Counted from the first letter of the stretch, positions 57,301 through 63,240 are shown. The stretch is 64,000 nucleotides of DNA from Eucriotettix oculatus (GCA_034510155.1 CM067376.1:224027810-224091809); one strand, 5' to 3'. The notes: generated by a model from the sequence alone, not told the origin. Program-made: numbers and translations.

Positions 57301-59946
57301 ACTTTTGCCCACTAAGTATAAACCACTAAAAATTGTAGATACTTAATAGACCTCAAAATAATGTCAGAGCATAAACTGTGGCGCTACAAATACAGTAATA
57401 TATAGTGGACTGCATACAGAGAAAAATATCTTGCATTATAATCAGGGATACTTTAAACAATGGAAATAATAAATATAGATTTCATAATTAATGACCAGCA
57501 ATTTTAAAATTTATTAAGCTATTACAAATTGGTAGTTATAGCATGGTTTTCCCCTTGTACAGTAAAAAATGGGAAGGGGGGGGGGAATCTCAATTTATGG
57601 CCAGACGAGAAAAATGGTGAAAGGTTCTATGTGCAGGTATGTCCAAAAGCAATTCATTCTTTTGTAATATAATTGTTTTAAAAATCAAACTCATTTCCAC
57701 TGTGGATGGCTCACTTACACATTACTATCCAAATAATTAATAAAAGAGATATTAAACCACATAATGAAGATATGAAAACAGATGAATACAACAGATCTGA
57801 GTAAAGCTTTTGATACAGTTCCTCATACAATTCTCTTGGAAAAACTAAACAATATGGCATTTGTGGACCTGCTTTTCGGCTCTTTGAAACATACCTATCC
57901 TGCAGAAACAATTGGTGAAATGTAGTAATAATGTCTGAAAGCAATTAACTATGATAAGTAGTGTCCCACAGGGCTCTGTCCTTGGGTCATTACTTTTCAT
58001 AATATATACAACTGATATAAGATGCCTTTCATTCTACATCAGATGTGTCCTTAAGTATGCAGATGACACAACCAGTATCATAAAGACGCCAAATGCAGAA
58101 ACTGCCACTTAATCACTAGACATCCACCAATCATGGTTTTAAGCTAATGGGATCCTTTTAAACACAGAAAATAGAAAGTGTAGTTTGTTTACACTAAAAC
58201 AGTTTGTCCAAATAAAAATTAAGTCACACCTACCAACTGTTAGAGATCCAAGTGGACCAAAATCTGACAGCAACTCTGACCAAGAAATGGCTGGAATTAA
58301 TTTTTTTTTTCACTAAGACTGAGAGACAATCTGAAGATTTAAGAACAGCCTACTATTCTCTTTTTCACAAACTTCTCCAATATAGAGTGAGACTGTACGG
58401 AAGATCAAAAGGAAGTCAGGCTGTGTTCATAGCTCAAAAGAGAGCTCTTCGGAAATGGCAGGAGTGAGTCCCAATGAGTCCTGCAGATCACTCTTTCTCC
58501 AAATGAAGATCCTGCCTTTTCCTTGTTTTCACCTTATAGCCTGCGTAGTGGGGTCCTTCAAACTCTAAGAAACCCACAATTAGATTTTCATCATCACAAG
58601 ACTCAGCAGCGGGATAGTCTCTCCATTCACAGACTGAGAACTAAGGCCAACTGTGAACCGGAGTAAAAAATACTGTCGATTGTAAAAAGTTATTATATAA
58701 TAAACCAGTACATAGTGTTCAAGAATTCTTTGAATTAAATCAAGATGATTATTTATATTAATTATGTAAATAAATATTGTTTACAAGCATTAGGATAGTC
58801 TTGTACATACTGTCTTAAAATCTGACTCATATATATATATGTCTGTAATCTTCAATGATATAAATAGCTGGTAACTAACCATACTTGATTCACTTGAACT
58901 CCGAGCAGCACCAAGCTCAAGGCCAGCAGACAAGAGTCGATGAAATGTTGGTGAAGCTGCTGCAAGCACAAATCTATGTGCAGAAAAGCCAACACTTCCA
59001 GCAACAAATACAACATCTGTGTAGGCTTGATGCATCCAAAGTGCTTGCATACTCTCCGTAAAATTACTGGCGGCAACATGGAGTTCTGGAGGTAACGGCT
59101 TTGGTGGCCGGAAAGGTGCCTGTTGACACAAATAAATTGAAATAAAATTAACCATAGAATAATGAAAATAACTTTTAGTTCTGGTTTGTGAGAGGTTTTA
59201 AGGTTGGATTATGTTTATTAGCATTTCATAATATTTGAAGTAGGAACTGAAATACCCAACTACTCAACATAGGGAAGGGACATAATGCTGGAAGGAAAAT
59301 ATGTAGATGTACATAGTTAGTTTCATTCTTCCAGACAAATAATTATAATACCAAAAAATGATTTTAGAATAAAAACAAATGTAGCTAAATAAATCTTTTT
59401 CAAATAATGTGTGAATAAATGGTTTCCCTCATGAAACATTTTATATTTTAAAATTGACAAAAGTTTTGCAAATAAGAAAAGTAAGAAATTTTAAATTTTT
59501 AACAACTTTTATAATGCAATTGTTTAACCCTTACACGGGTTTAGAAAATGTAATCAACAGAAGAAATAAAGAATATTGCAAGAATTGACATGAGAAATTA
59601 ATGCACAAACAGTATATTTATTTACTGTAATTATTTATTGATAAAAAATAAAGGGAAATAGCCTCAAGTTAGTACATCTTCGATTTGCTACATTAATTTT
59701 CTATTTGACAAACATTTACAAAAGCTGTATTAAAGTACCTGTAATAGAGGTCTTTGTACTTTTTTCAAATTTGTCATCCAGAATCTTTGTTGTCTTCTAG
59801 CAATCAATGCAGCTCTGATAGCATTCTCAAAGACTTCATTCACCCCATAATATGTGAGCACACTTGTTTCATAATAATATATGCCAAGCTCTTTAGCTAT
59901 TGCTCTGGCCTGATCAGGCATAACTAAGTCACTCTTTCTGGTAGGC
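40252..59946 (-). CDS. RhoBTB: RhoBTB family protein (atypical Rho GTPase with two BTB domains), partial at N-terminus
   Basis: Ten minus-strand coding exons, in order: 59946-59739, 59119-58880, 57075-56984, 56652-56532, 49339-49172, 46361-46248, 45480-45310, 44114-43863, 41000-40852, 40420-40252 (stop TGA at 40254-40252). All join with GT/AG sites in matching phase, giving about 560 aa. Domains: the end of the Rho GTPase domain (AKELGIYYYETSV, EVFENAIRAALIARRQQRFW, VQRPLL); a first BTB domain split by an insertion, with its second half in exon 49339-49172; a second BTB domain (FADIVFQLDDGSYAAHRPML, FHQLLVYLYTDDVPV); and the RhoBTB-specific C-terminal region (LADWCMNHLCTNYN, PENQEYLSEHRWPPIW). 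RhoBTB proteins are known as Cullin3 substrate adaptors. Exons for the P-loop and switch regions were not found up to 64000 and presumably lie upstream. The gene body is CpG-depleted and its introns contain many retroelements. Confidence 0.92.
40852..41000 (-). CDS. RhoBTB: RhoBTB exon, C-terminal region
   Basis: Acceptor TTTCCAG, donor GTAAGT. It encodes LHNADQLADWCMNHLCTNYN and PENQEYLSEHRWPPIW, the most distinctive RhoBTB signature, ending in a split Trp codon. Confidence 0.93.
41700..42110 (+). mobile_element. RTE/L1-like LINE fragment, copy 3, in RhoBTB intron
   Basis: Nucleotide match to 8400-9000: CTTATACAGAAGACAGG, ATAGAACAAG/ATTGAACAGG and GAAGAAATAAAA(A/T)CC. Stops interrupt the RT reading and the FADD box is lost (FAYG). 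It is antisense to RhoBTB. Many CpGs of the other copy are TpG or CpA here. Confidence 0.7.
42588..42810 (-). mobile_element. RTE/L1-like LINE 3' fragment, copy 4, in RhoBTB intron
   Basis: Begins TGTTGTTATGGTATTCAGTA and matches the end of the minus copy at 10733-11290. CpG sites are largely lost. Confidence 0.7.
42965..43420 (-). repeat. Dispersed repeat C, copy 7 (reverse), in RhoBTB intron
   Basis: Contains CATAGGAAGGGAATTTGAAA, AGAGATGCAGGGCAAACCCT, CTCTGGGGTCACAG and AGGTGCCTGTGAGAAGC, the reverse complement of family C landmarks. Confidence 0.65.
43863..44114 (-). CDS. RhoBTB: RhoBTB exon, second BTB domain (C-terminal half)
   Basis: 252 nt, phase 0 at both ends (acceptor TTACAG, donor GTAATT). 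Encodes IMFPGVREDTFHQLLVYLYT, DILELGNRLCLPRLVNLVEC and ends LRLLEPCK. Confidence 0.93.
44515..45240. repeat. Inverted-repeat element in RhoBTB intron (arms about 180 bp)
   Basis: Left arm about 44515-44700 and right arm about 45060-45240 are reverse complements: ACTTCTTCAGGTAGTAAAAA against TTTTTAATACCTGAAGTAGT; AGCTGTACATGGAACCTCAC against GAGTGAGATTCCATGTACAG. Outer ends carry CCTGAAGAAGTCTC...GAGAGAC, a hairpin in the same place as other motifs of this class. The spacer (about 360 bp) has no recognisable protein. Confidence 0.75.
45310..45480 (-). CDS. RhoBTB: RhoBTB exon, second BTB domain (N-terminal half)
   Basis: 171 nt, phase 0 at both ends (acceptor TGAACAG, donor GTAAGC). Encodes AVRSRLEELCLGQGLFADIV, the AAHRPMLMARCDMMKAMFSG core and ESSAKV. 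Confidence 0.93.
46248..46361 (-). CDS. RhoBTB: RhoBTB exon, end of first BTB domain
   Basis: 114 nt, phase 0 (acceptor TACTACAG, donor GTAAGT). Encodes EIRQAAEFLDLPELLVFVSN and LNTDLKQQYRK. Confidence 0.92.
48243..48303. repeat. (TA)n microsatellite
   Basis: About 30 uninterrupted TA units in the RhoBTB intron. Confidence 0.95.
48391..48417 (-). ncRNA. Hammerhead-like core motif, degenerate
   Basis: On the minus strand: CTGATGA (48417-48411), 16 nt able to form a stem (GGAG...CTCC) and GAAA (48394-48391). These are the two invariant boxes of a hammerhead at correct spacing. A following TTGAA...TTCAA could be stem III, but no UH cleavage dinucleotide follows it, so self-cleavage is unlikely. 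Known context: Penelope-like elements carry hammerhead motifs in their terminal repeats. Confidence 0.4.
48428..48468. repeat. Perfect 16-bp hairpin, 9-nt loop
   Basis: AGACATTTCCAGTGAT (48428-48443) and ATCACTGGAAATGTCT (48453-48468) are exact reverse complements, next to the CTGATGA motif. Perfection in a CpG-poor, decayed region suggests either recent origin or constraint. Confidence 0.9.
48490..48840. repeat. Dispersed repeat F, copy 2, in RhoBTB intron
   Basis: Matches 6190-6480: TTACCTACAAATCTCTGACC, TTGGTGACATAGGA, GCCCTACCTTGCAGGGCTGC. Several CpGs of copy 1 (ACCTACGAATC, GTGACGTAGG) are CpA here (ACCTACAAATC, GTGACATAGG). Confidence 0.65.
49172..49339 (-). CDS. RhoBTB: RhoBTB exon, first BTB domain (second half)
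   Basis: 168 nt, phase 0 (acceptor CTTCTTCACAG, donor GTAAGT). Encodes CEGLDNMSNGGQRG and then QAMQQCLQFLYTGTIDSRFC, the BTB fold after the insertion that splits BTB1. Confidence 0.92.
49851..50147 (+). repeat. 5' LTR of element A
   Basis: About 297 bp ending in CTACA at 50147. About 97% identical by eye to 52185-52489 (roughly nine differences). Includes CCAGCTTGCGAGTTGCAATT, an AATAAAAC polyadenylation-like site near 50045 and AAAATACCTGGCGCCCTAAA. Its first bases merge with a (TA)n run, so the exact start is unclear. Confidence 0.85.
50300..51034 (+). CDS. Element A ORF1: gag N-terminal segment fused to basic region
   Basis: 244 aa. Residues 1-60 match the start of the gag of element B (MEEVQEGIEKVEDAMLRK; EEVLDDMVN; IKEMQAD), followed by YKEDCVNSSDKQIEN, also shared. 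Then comes a segment absent from B with Cys/His spacing CMQNCAHC and a strongly basic RKRRNRKKTPRTTQRK. The last 40 residues (NHNVESGGRLLKL...) align with the start of ORF3 in element B. The central gag and protease of B are missing, so A looks like a deletion or recombinant derivative. Function unknown. Confidence 0.7.
   Translation: MEEVQEGIEKVEDAMLRKLSLVLNKIFDEKKEVLDDMVNCIKEMQADLKSRLGSVNETLERTEERINARGKKGGESRENCHDSDQLIMHAGVYKEDCVNSSDKQIENRVELKSVIDFNVNGIRSDFKLAKHSCAKSAKVNVKVKDTDLVMKPFCMQNCAHCRKRRNRKKTPRTTQRKQCVGGNVKRKKLRIVIRAYKVKEGEMDANHNVESGGRLLKLIGVSANKFKKNCKHLMRQMKVGRYVM
51031..51417 (+). CDS. Element A ORF3 (basic protein, C-terminal part)
   Basis: 128 aa, very Lys/Arg-rich. Aligns with the ORF3 of element B: NKQ...REQL, VIKCFANRFKKRSRKMYK, KRNLMFSRKFVSITQKYASY and CGFPWNPGG. 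In A, a deletion of about 5 nt near 51032 breaks the frame relative to B. A second copy of the FPWNPGG-encoding stretch follows at about 51418-51440. No known domain was recognised. Confidence 0.55.
   Translation: MNAVNKQIKGQREQLTMVLNKDDVIKCFANRFKKRSRKMYKEKLLGIKGCRKIKRNLMFSRKFVSITQKYASYGNNRVEEILYVLNSCDDCGFPWNPGGNRMLYFLLMSKVLNKLAIIVISVNGLWWL
51530..51760 (+). repeat. CAGCTG-containing degenerate repeats in element A
   Basis: AGAAACAGCTGATGGCAGAT (about 51541), AAAACAGCTGTGAATG (51677) and AAAACAGCTGATTG (51741) sit in repeated units with AAAATTTTATGTAA and GAAACAGATGTTCTGT. The same units form a cleaner tandem pair in element B. Confidence 0.7.
52185..52489 (+). repeat. 3' LTR of element A
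   Basis: Starts TGTAACATG directly after the polypurine tract. The end corresponds to CCGCTATA, where the 5' LTR has TGCTACA. Followed within about 10 bp by a truncated LTR of element B. Confidence 0.85.
52497..52822 (+). repeat. 5' LTR of element B, with assembly gap
   Basis: The left part (ACGCAACAATGCAGGCCAGC) and right part (52636-52822, ending CTTCTACA) match the 3' LTR at 55770-56059. The middle is replaced by 100 Ns. Confidence 0.8.
52536..52635. other. Assembly gap (100 N)
   Basis: Exactly 100 unknown bases inside the 5' LTR of element B. A round number usually marks a gap of unknown size, so the A/B junction and copy number here may be misassembled. Confidence 0.98.
53051..54124 (+). 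CDS. Element B gag protein (LTR retrotransposon capsid)
   Basis: 357 aa from ATG 53051; an upstream in-frame ATG at 52997 would add 18 residues, but element A starts at the equivalent of 53051. The N-terminal 120 residues are charged with coiled-coil character (KNEEVLDGMVNSIMKKEEVL). The middle has LQMPRFDNGERQNPKKFINE, LQEYF, RQCLGEKIVNWLD, FKRKFLERFW and REEYFLAMINK, the classical retrotransposon gag/capsid pattern. The tail is basic and Arg/Gln-rich (ERGNYRSQQARKDN) without a CCHC knuckle. The stop at 54122-54124 lies just before the protease frame. Confidence 0.85.
   Translation: MEEMQEAITCERVDEKAEDAMLRDIIRYLMKNEEVLDGMVNSIMKKEEVLDDRVNGIKEMHADVYKEECVNSSDKQIENMVEVERCVDTKGSNIEGNRIVILEKSVENLYDQWKAISVSNMSVTPKGGIELQMPRFDNGERQNPKKFINELQEYFAIVNIPEHKARVMRQCLGEKIVNWLDVVVGEEQRFEVFKRKFLERFWDQNKQRVIVETLYNGKYRGSKDGTREEYFLAMINKNEYLDTPLGDEELVNRIKFHFEVEIIKAIGEGQKSVIDMLKLLKFLDDVEQEERRRSHVGKTCDRETDEMNRYRNPRENVSNEYRDNNWITWRRDNQHEEERGNYRSQQARKDNPRPKEN
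54136..54744 (+). CDS. Element B aspartic protease ORF
   Basis: 202 aa in a different frame from gag. RRAIIDTGATSTFISEQLYL contains the catalytic DTGA. FVPFVLGLDWIVKHKVVLDF is the usual distal protease block of Ty3/gypsy elements. The frame is open a little upstream of its ATG across the gag stop, so a frameshift fusion with gag is possible but not shown. After the protease, where RT would start, the reading ends at 54744. Confidence 0.85.
   Translation: MASPLVEEEKNRDYKKNQIIPILVNGKELLEEIEDEGEEKSSDHELLSVDIDIEGDRKRRAIIDTGATSTFISEQLYLELMERKAILESLPITGMRVYGAIGKKFEKSSKQILLKVRIQGQEMLIRCIVVKSLFVPFVLGLDWIVKHKVVLDFSKKECHMGLPNEIAKEIEIKLLLGAKEGWTKTAKRSFVKKGECGCCNNK
54704..55222 (+). CDS. Element B ORF3: basic protein of unknown function
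   Basis: 172 aa, overlapping the protease ORF by 41 nt in another frame. Lys/Arg-rich throughout, with CKKKFKRVEHQ, VNRFKNNSRKTYKRKVRGRK, MSQNCASYGENRAGRK and a terminal CGFPWNPGGKTECG. Its homolog in element A keeps the same blocks in the same order. It occupies the place of pol but shows no RT, RNase H or integrase motif. It could be an accessory nucleic-acid-binding protein or a neutral remnant; not recognised. Confidence 0.55.
   Translation: MLKKESVVAVTINEDLMRKDRFHDVVNKVEAEVNHNVERDIRLLFANKCKKKFKRVEHQMEADKCEGNANALNKQVREQLIMFANKDEVVKCFVNRFKNNSRKTYKRKVRGRKIHQKTERNLMISRKCASMSQNCASYGENRAGRKLWNRGGCGFPWNPGGKTECGILLMSN
55256..55509 (+). repeat. Tandem repeat, two units of about 125 bp, rich in CAGCTG
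   Basis: Units 55256-55378 and 55379-55509 share ATTAAAATAA(A/G)TGTCATAT, CTGTCAGAAACAGCTGATGG, AAAATTTTATGTAATA and AAGAAACAGATGTTCTGTTG. CAGCTG occurs at 55292, 55372, 55416, 55506, 55576 and 55595: six in about 310 bp. Confidence 0.85.
55770..56059 (+). repeat. 3' LTR of element B
   Basis: TGTAAGTTACACACAACCAT... to ...GATCTTCTACA. Contains CCAGCTTGCGAGTTGTAATT and AAAAATACCTGGCGCCCAAA. It is followed by a (TA)n run like that left of element A (49840-49850), compatible with insertion at a TA-rich target. Confidence 0.85.
56532..56652 (-). CDS. RhoBTB: RhoBTB exon, within the BTB1 insertion
   Basis: 121 nt. Acceptor CCCCTGCAG; its first T completes an Arg codon (CG/T). Encodes VWEQLKRRSSCQVLSC and HPAFITIRTEQ. 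Donor GTATGA. Confidence 0.88.
56984..57075 (-). CDS. RhoBTB: RhoBTB exon, within the BTB1 insertion
   Basis: 92 nt. Acceptor TTCTTTACAG, donor GTAAGT. Encodes ISTFGEATMGDFNDDTEYLI, RQSDNYFKPS and a split Arg. Too short for ordinary ORF lists; found by phase continuity. Confidence 0.87.
57780..58790 (+). mobile_element. Jockey/CR1-type LINE remnant, antisense in RhoBTB intron
   Basis: Plus-strand frames give DLSKAFDTVPHTILLEKLNN, SSVPQGSVLGSLLFIIYTTD and LKYADDTTSI, the consecutive RT blocks with the catalytic YADD. Later pieces cover the post-RT region. Frequent stops and frame changes make it dead. CpG is largely absent. Confidence 0.8.
58880..59119 (-). CDS. RhoBTB: RhoBTB exon, first BTB domain (first half)
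   Basis: 240 nt, phase 0 (acceptor TTGTGTCAACAG, donor GTTAGT). Encodes APFRPPKPLPPELHV, the proline-rich linker, then YTDVVFVAGSVGFSAHRFVL and ASPTFHRLLS. Confidence 0.93.
59219..59355. repeat. Direct repeat, copy 1 (pair with 60572-60712)
   Basis: AGTAGGAACTGAAATACCCA, ACTACTCAACAT..., ATGTAGATGTACATAGTTAG and TTTCATTCTTCCAGA match 60572-60712 in the same orientation. Copy 1 lies in the CpG-poor zone and has TGTACATAG where copy 2 has TGTACGTAG. Confidence 0.75.
59739..59946 (-). CDS. RhoBTB: RhoBTB exon, end of the GTPase domain (first exon seen)
   Basis: 208 nt. Acceptor GATTATTGCAG, donor GTACTT. After one nucleotide of a split codon it encodes PTRKSDLVMPDQARAIAKEL, YYYETSVLTYYGVNEVFENA and QRFWMTNLKKVQRPLLQ. 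The upstream exon was not found in the window. Confidence 0.92.
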
Positions 59947-60106
59947 CTGCAATAATCAACATAAAAATTAGGAACACTTTACTCAATTATACTCATCTTT
60001 CACATAAAACATAGGGTTGGGTGATAAAAGGTAAAAATAAAATGGATACGAAAGAGAGACAGAAAAAATCATGGACTGACATTAAATTAATTTCAGAAGT
60101 ATGGAA

Positions 60107-60178
60107 CGATTCGGTGCGTGTCAGTTCGGCGCGAAACTTGCATAACATTACATAAAGCGGCCATTTCGGCGCGAAACT
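60107..60178. promoter_or_regulatory. Repeated TTCGGCGCGAAACT elements (E2F-like)
   Basis: Two exact 14-bp copies at 60125-60138 and 60165-60178, and a decayed third (ATTCGGTGCGTG) at about 60109. GGCGCGAAA matches the E2F-type consensus. They lie at the point where CpG density returns to normal, upstream of the first RhoBTB exon seen. Function is inference. Confidence 0.4.
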
Positions 60179-60571
60179 CACATATCATTAATAGACATAA
60201 AATTTTATATTTACCTAAATTTTTAATGTATCCCTAAAACACTTATAATATCAGTTAAAATACCCGTGTGTAAATAGTAAAACATGATATAAGTAAGAAA
60301 AAATTTAAGATAATGTTTAATAACAATAGTTCGTTACAAAATAATTATTTACAATATATTATATATGCTCCAATTTTCTTATAAAATGAAAATTTATTCA
60401 CGGAATCAGGGAATTAAAACGGATGAAAATTTATACGTGCATGTCGCACAAGTGAAAGGCAGAAGTATCAGTACAGTACAGCAAATTCGTCAACACAAAG
60501 TTAATATTTATTAAATCATTTAAGACCATCAGGTTTTAAGCGTCGCTGAACGGAGCCACGAAATAAAATAT

Positions 60572-60712
60572 TAGCATTTCATAATAATTAAAGTAGGAAC
60601 TGAAATACCCAACTACTCAATATTGCGAAGGGACTCATCATGCTGGAAGAAATATATGTAGATGTACGTAGTTGGTTTCATTCCTCCAGATGAATAATTA
60701 TACTACCATATA
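60572..60712. repeat. Direct repeat, copy 2 (pair with 59219-59355)
   Basis: See copy 1. This copy lies inside the Penelope-like element, between its left arm and the GIY-YIG region. Confidence 0.75.
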
Positions 60713-60959
60713 TATGGACGAAGCGTCGTAAGTGTATTAAATAAATATTAGGCTACTTTTTTTATAGCAAATTAGCTGGACTTTTCATTAATATTTGAAG
60801 ATGCCAAATTATTTCGTCATTGCACAATAACTCGTGAGAGTATTGCTGTGTTCAGAATCACAATCGAAATATTTATCTATGAATGAAACAAAAACTTTAT
60901 AAAATTAGCGATTCATAAATTTTGTTCAAATTACTTGTCTATTTTTAATAATAATAGCC

Positions 60960-60995
60960 GAATTGTTCTGATGTAATGCACCTCACTCATCAGTC
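60960..60995 (-). repeat. CTGATGA hairpin motif near the Penelope-like 3' end
   Basis: The minus strand reads CTGATGAGTGAGGTGCATTA then CATCAGAACAATTCGG. CTGATG and CATCAG pair. GAAC is found where a hammerhead needs GAAA, so it is at best a decayed ribozyme. Confidence 0.4.
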
Positions 60996-61324
60996 TAGAA
61001 TAAATTTTACATCTGAAATTATATTTTTTCCAATAAATTTTATGGTTGTTTCAATATATATGCTTCCACAAAACTGAATAAATTTCTAGATTGAATGTTA
61101 ATTATATTAAGTCCCATTTACGCGGATATTTAATGTGCGTTTAGTTTGACCAATATAACTGTAATTACAATCTAAACAGTTAATTTGGCATATAACGTTA
61201 TGATTACTGAAATTATTAATTTTATTTTGAATATTTTAACAAATCTTAATATCTTGAAAATTTAATGGTGATTCGGACATCATAATTTATTAAGTCACAA
61301 GCCATTAAGTTGTATTATTATGGT

Positions 61325-61357
61325 TTCCCAGTAAGAAATTTATTTACACACACACAT

Positions 61358-61401
<44 letters not shown>

Positions 61402-61460
61402 ACACACACACACATATATATATATATAATGTGTGTGTGTAAATAAATTTCTTACTGGGT
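61325..61460. repeat. Foldback with CA/TA microsatellite core
   Basis: Outer arms CCCAGTAAGAAATTTATTTA (from about 61327) and TAAATAAATTTCTTACTGGG (to about 61460) are exact reverse complements, enclosing (CA)n(TA)n(CA)n(TA)n(GT)n. The ORF through it is microsatellite noise. Confidence 0.9.
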
Positions 61461-62094
61461 AATTTTACCGTTAAATTAATTTCATATTTAATCTTAGTCA
61501 ACCTAATTTTAATATATTCATAATTGAAATGCAAGGAATAAGTATCAAGAAGAATACTATTTACAATTTTGCAAATATTAAATCTATGATAGCGCTGACG
61601 AGATAATTTGACATCCCTATTTAATAGATTGTAATTTGATAGCAATTGGTAATTAGCTTATTGATAGAAACAATAACCAAAACATCAAGAAAGTTGGCAG
61701 AGCGATCTTTTCCAATTTCGATTGGATTTCAATTATTAAAAGTATTGAGCAAATGGTTTATATGTAATCTGAGGATAATAGAAAAAAGTCAACATACTTG
61801 ATATATCTTGGTGGTTTTAAATCTAAAGATGTAATTACCAAGGCTTCCAAATCTCTTGTAACACTTTCCGAGAAAAGAGGACAAAGAAAAATTCCCAAAG
61901 GAGAACCACTTATTTTGTGATAGTAAATGTTATTAAACGAAAAATAAGTATAATTTATAATTACATTTATTAAAATAAGAAATTTTGATAAAAGATTTTT
62001 TGTCAATTTGGAAAAGTAGTTATCCCATCTGTTTTTAAAACTTGGTATAATCGAAGGATGTGGAAATACTTCAAATGAGGCTCAGTAAATCATA

Positions 62095-62222
62095 TAGTTA
62101 ATTTTAGAAGAATGACAAGAATGGAAAAATGTCAACCGGACTAGGGACTCGAACTCAGGACCTCCCGATATCCAGCCGGATGCTCTACCAATTGAGGTAA
62201 TCAAGTCGACGTCCAAGGAGTG
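62095..62222 (-). repeat. tRNA-derived SINE, best-preserved copy
   Basis: The minus strand reads GATTACCTCAATTGGTAGAG (A box), CCGGCTGGATATCGGGAGGT, CCTGAGTTCGAGTCCCTAGT (B box) and CCGGTTGACATTTTTCCATT (tail). The head is tRNA-like, but the molecule lacks a closed acceptor stem, so it is a SINE rather than a tRNA gene. It sits inside the Penelope-like element. Confidence 0.75.
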
Positions 62223-62691
62223 AAAAATGCTGCAGTCCACGTAATTTTATTCTTTTCAAATTAATTTCTAATTGCTCAATAGTTACAGTCGTGGATTTAA
62301 TTTTTATCGCAAATTTTATGTATTTATTTGTCTGATGATAACGCTTCAACATTATTAAACTATTTAGTCATGTTCCTTTGGCAGATTCAGTAAATATTAC
62401 ATCAGGATTATTAGAAATGTACATTTTGGTAGTAATAAGATTGCACAACTTGTTATGATAATTCTTACTCTATACAGAATTAACTTGTTAAATTTTTCCA
62501 TTGTTAATCTGAAACTAACAATACGCTTACGAGTCATTCTTTGTAACTATTATACCAGCCTCGTTGCTTGTGCGACATGCTCTACAATTTTTATCCATTT
62601 TATTTTCTCGATTCCGTGAATAATTTTCCATTTTATAACATAATTGTATCATACATATTGTAAATATTTATTTTAATTTTTACTATAATTT

Positions 62692-62732
62692 CACAAGATG
62701 AGGCTCTAAAATTTAGGAACGAAACGTCGCTA
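62692..62732 (+). repeat. Hairpin plus GAAACGTCGC motif in Penelope-like right arm
   Basis: AAGATGAGGC, then TCTAAAATTTAGGA (stem-capable), then ACGAAACGTCGC. Same motif class as in the foldback at 11749-11884. Confidence 0.5.
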
Positions 62733-62759
62733 CGAACTACTGTTAATAGACTGACAGTT

Positions 62760-63240
62760 CTGGATTTCCAGAATTTGACATGATAAGATCTCATTTTATT
62801 TCAGCCATGAAACTCTTTCCTCTTTATAAACGGCAGGGGAAAAATTACTGGGTTCCTCCTATTTTGAAAAAAAAAAGGTTAGCTGATTGCAGTTCAATAA
62901 CACTGCTAAAATTACGGATTAGTGACAGGAAGGAGGAAGGGAGCGAGAGAATATCTTATACATCAATTTCAAGAGTGGTTGAAACGTATGAGAAATTACA
63001 GACTTGTGTGCGATCTAAGAATGAAGATAAATCTATCTGTGGTAATGTGGCTTATAAATGCATGCTATAATGTTTACCTAACAAGCTCAGGGCCATAGGG
63101 CGAGGTTGATTTAATATTATATTGATAATATGATCAAAATGGGATAAAAATTATTTTTAAAAACTAGACAATTAAAATTAATAAAATAGTTATTTAAATT
63201 TATCATATATGCCGGATTGAGAAAGATAAGAATTTCTTTT
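62760..63240. other. No recognisable feature
   Basis: An ORF at 62780-63070 (96 aa) has no recognisable domain. The rest is AT-rich. Confidence 0.45.

Larger units (their letters stand above)
60318..62750 (-). mobile_element. Penelope-like element (RT and GIY-YIG), decayed, with inverted terminal arms
   Basis: The minus strand encodes, 5' to 3', an RT segment (62040-61758: NNIYYHKISGSPLGIFLCPL, PRYIKYVDFFLL, where YVDD is usual) and a GIY-YIG endonuclease start (about 61200-61120: ICQINCLDCNYSYIGQTKRT). This order is specific to Penelope-like elements. Left arm 60318-60470 and right arm about 62560-62750 are reverse complements (TTATTCACGGAATC..., GCATGTCGCACAAG), the right one keeping a GAAACGTCGC motif that the left has lost. 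Frameshifts, a SINE (62095-62222) and a microsatellite foldback (61325-61460) interrupt it. Confidence 0.8.

Noticed and set aside
61340..61645. Minus-strand ORF with YIYIYICVCV run
   Set aside because: It mainly translates the CA/TA microsatellite. The adjoining part may be decayed Penelope-like sequence but is not a gene.
62095..62222. tRNA gene
   Set aside because: A and B boxes are present, but there is no paired acceptor stem. The tail is shared with other dispersed copies, so it is a SINE.
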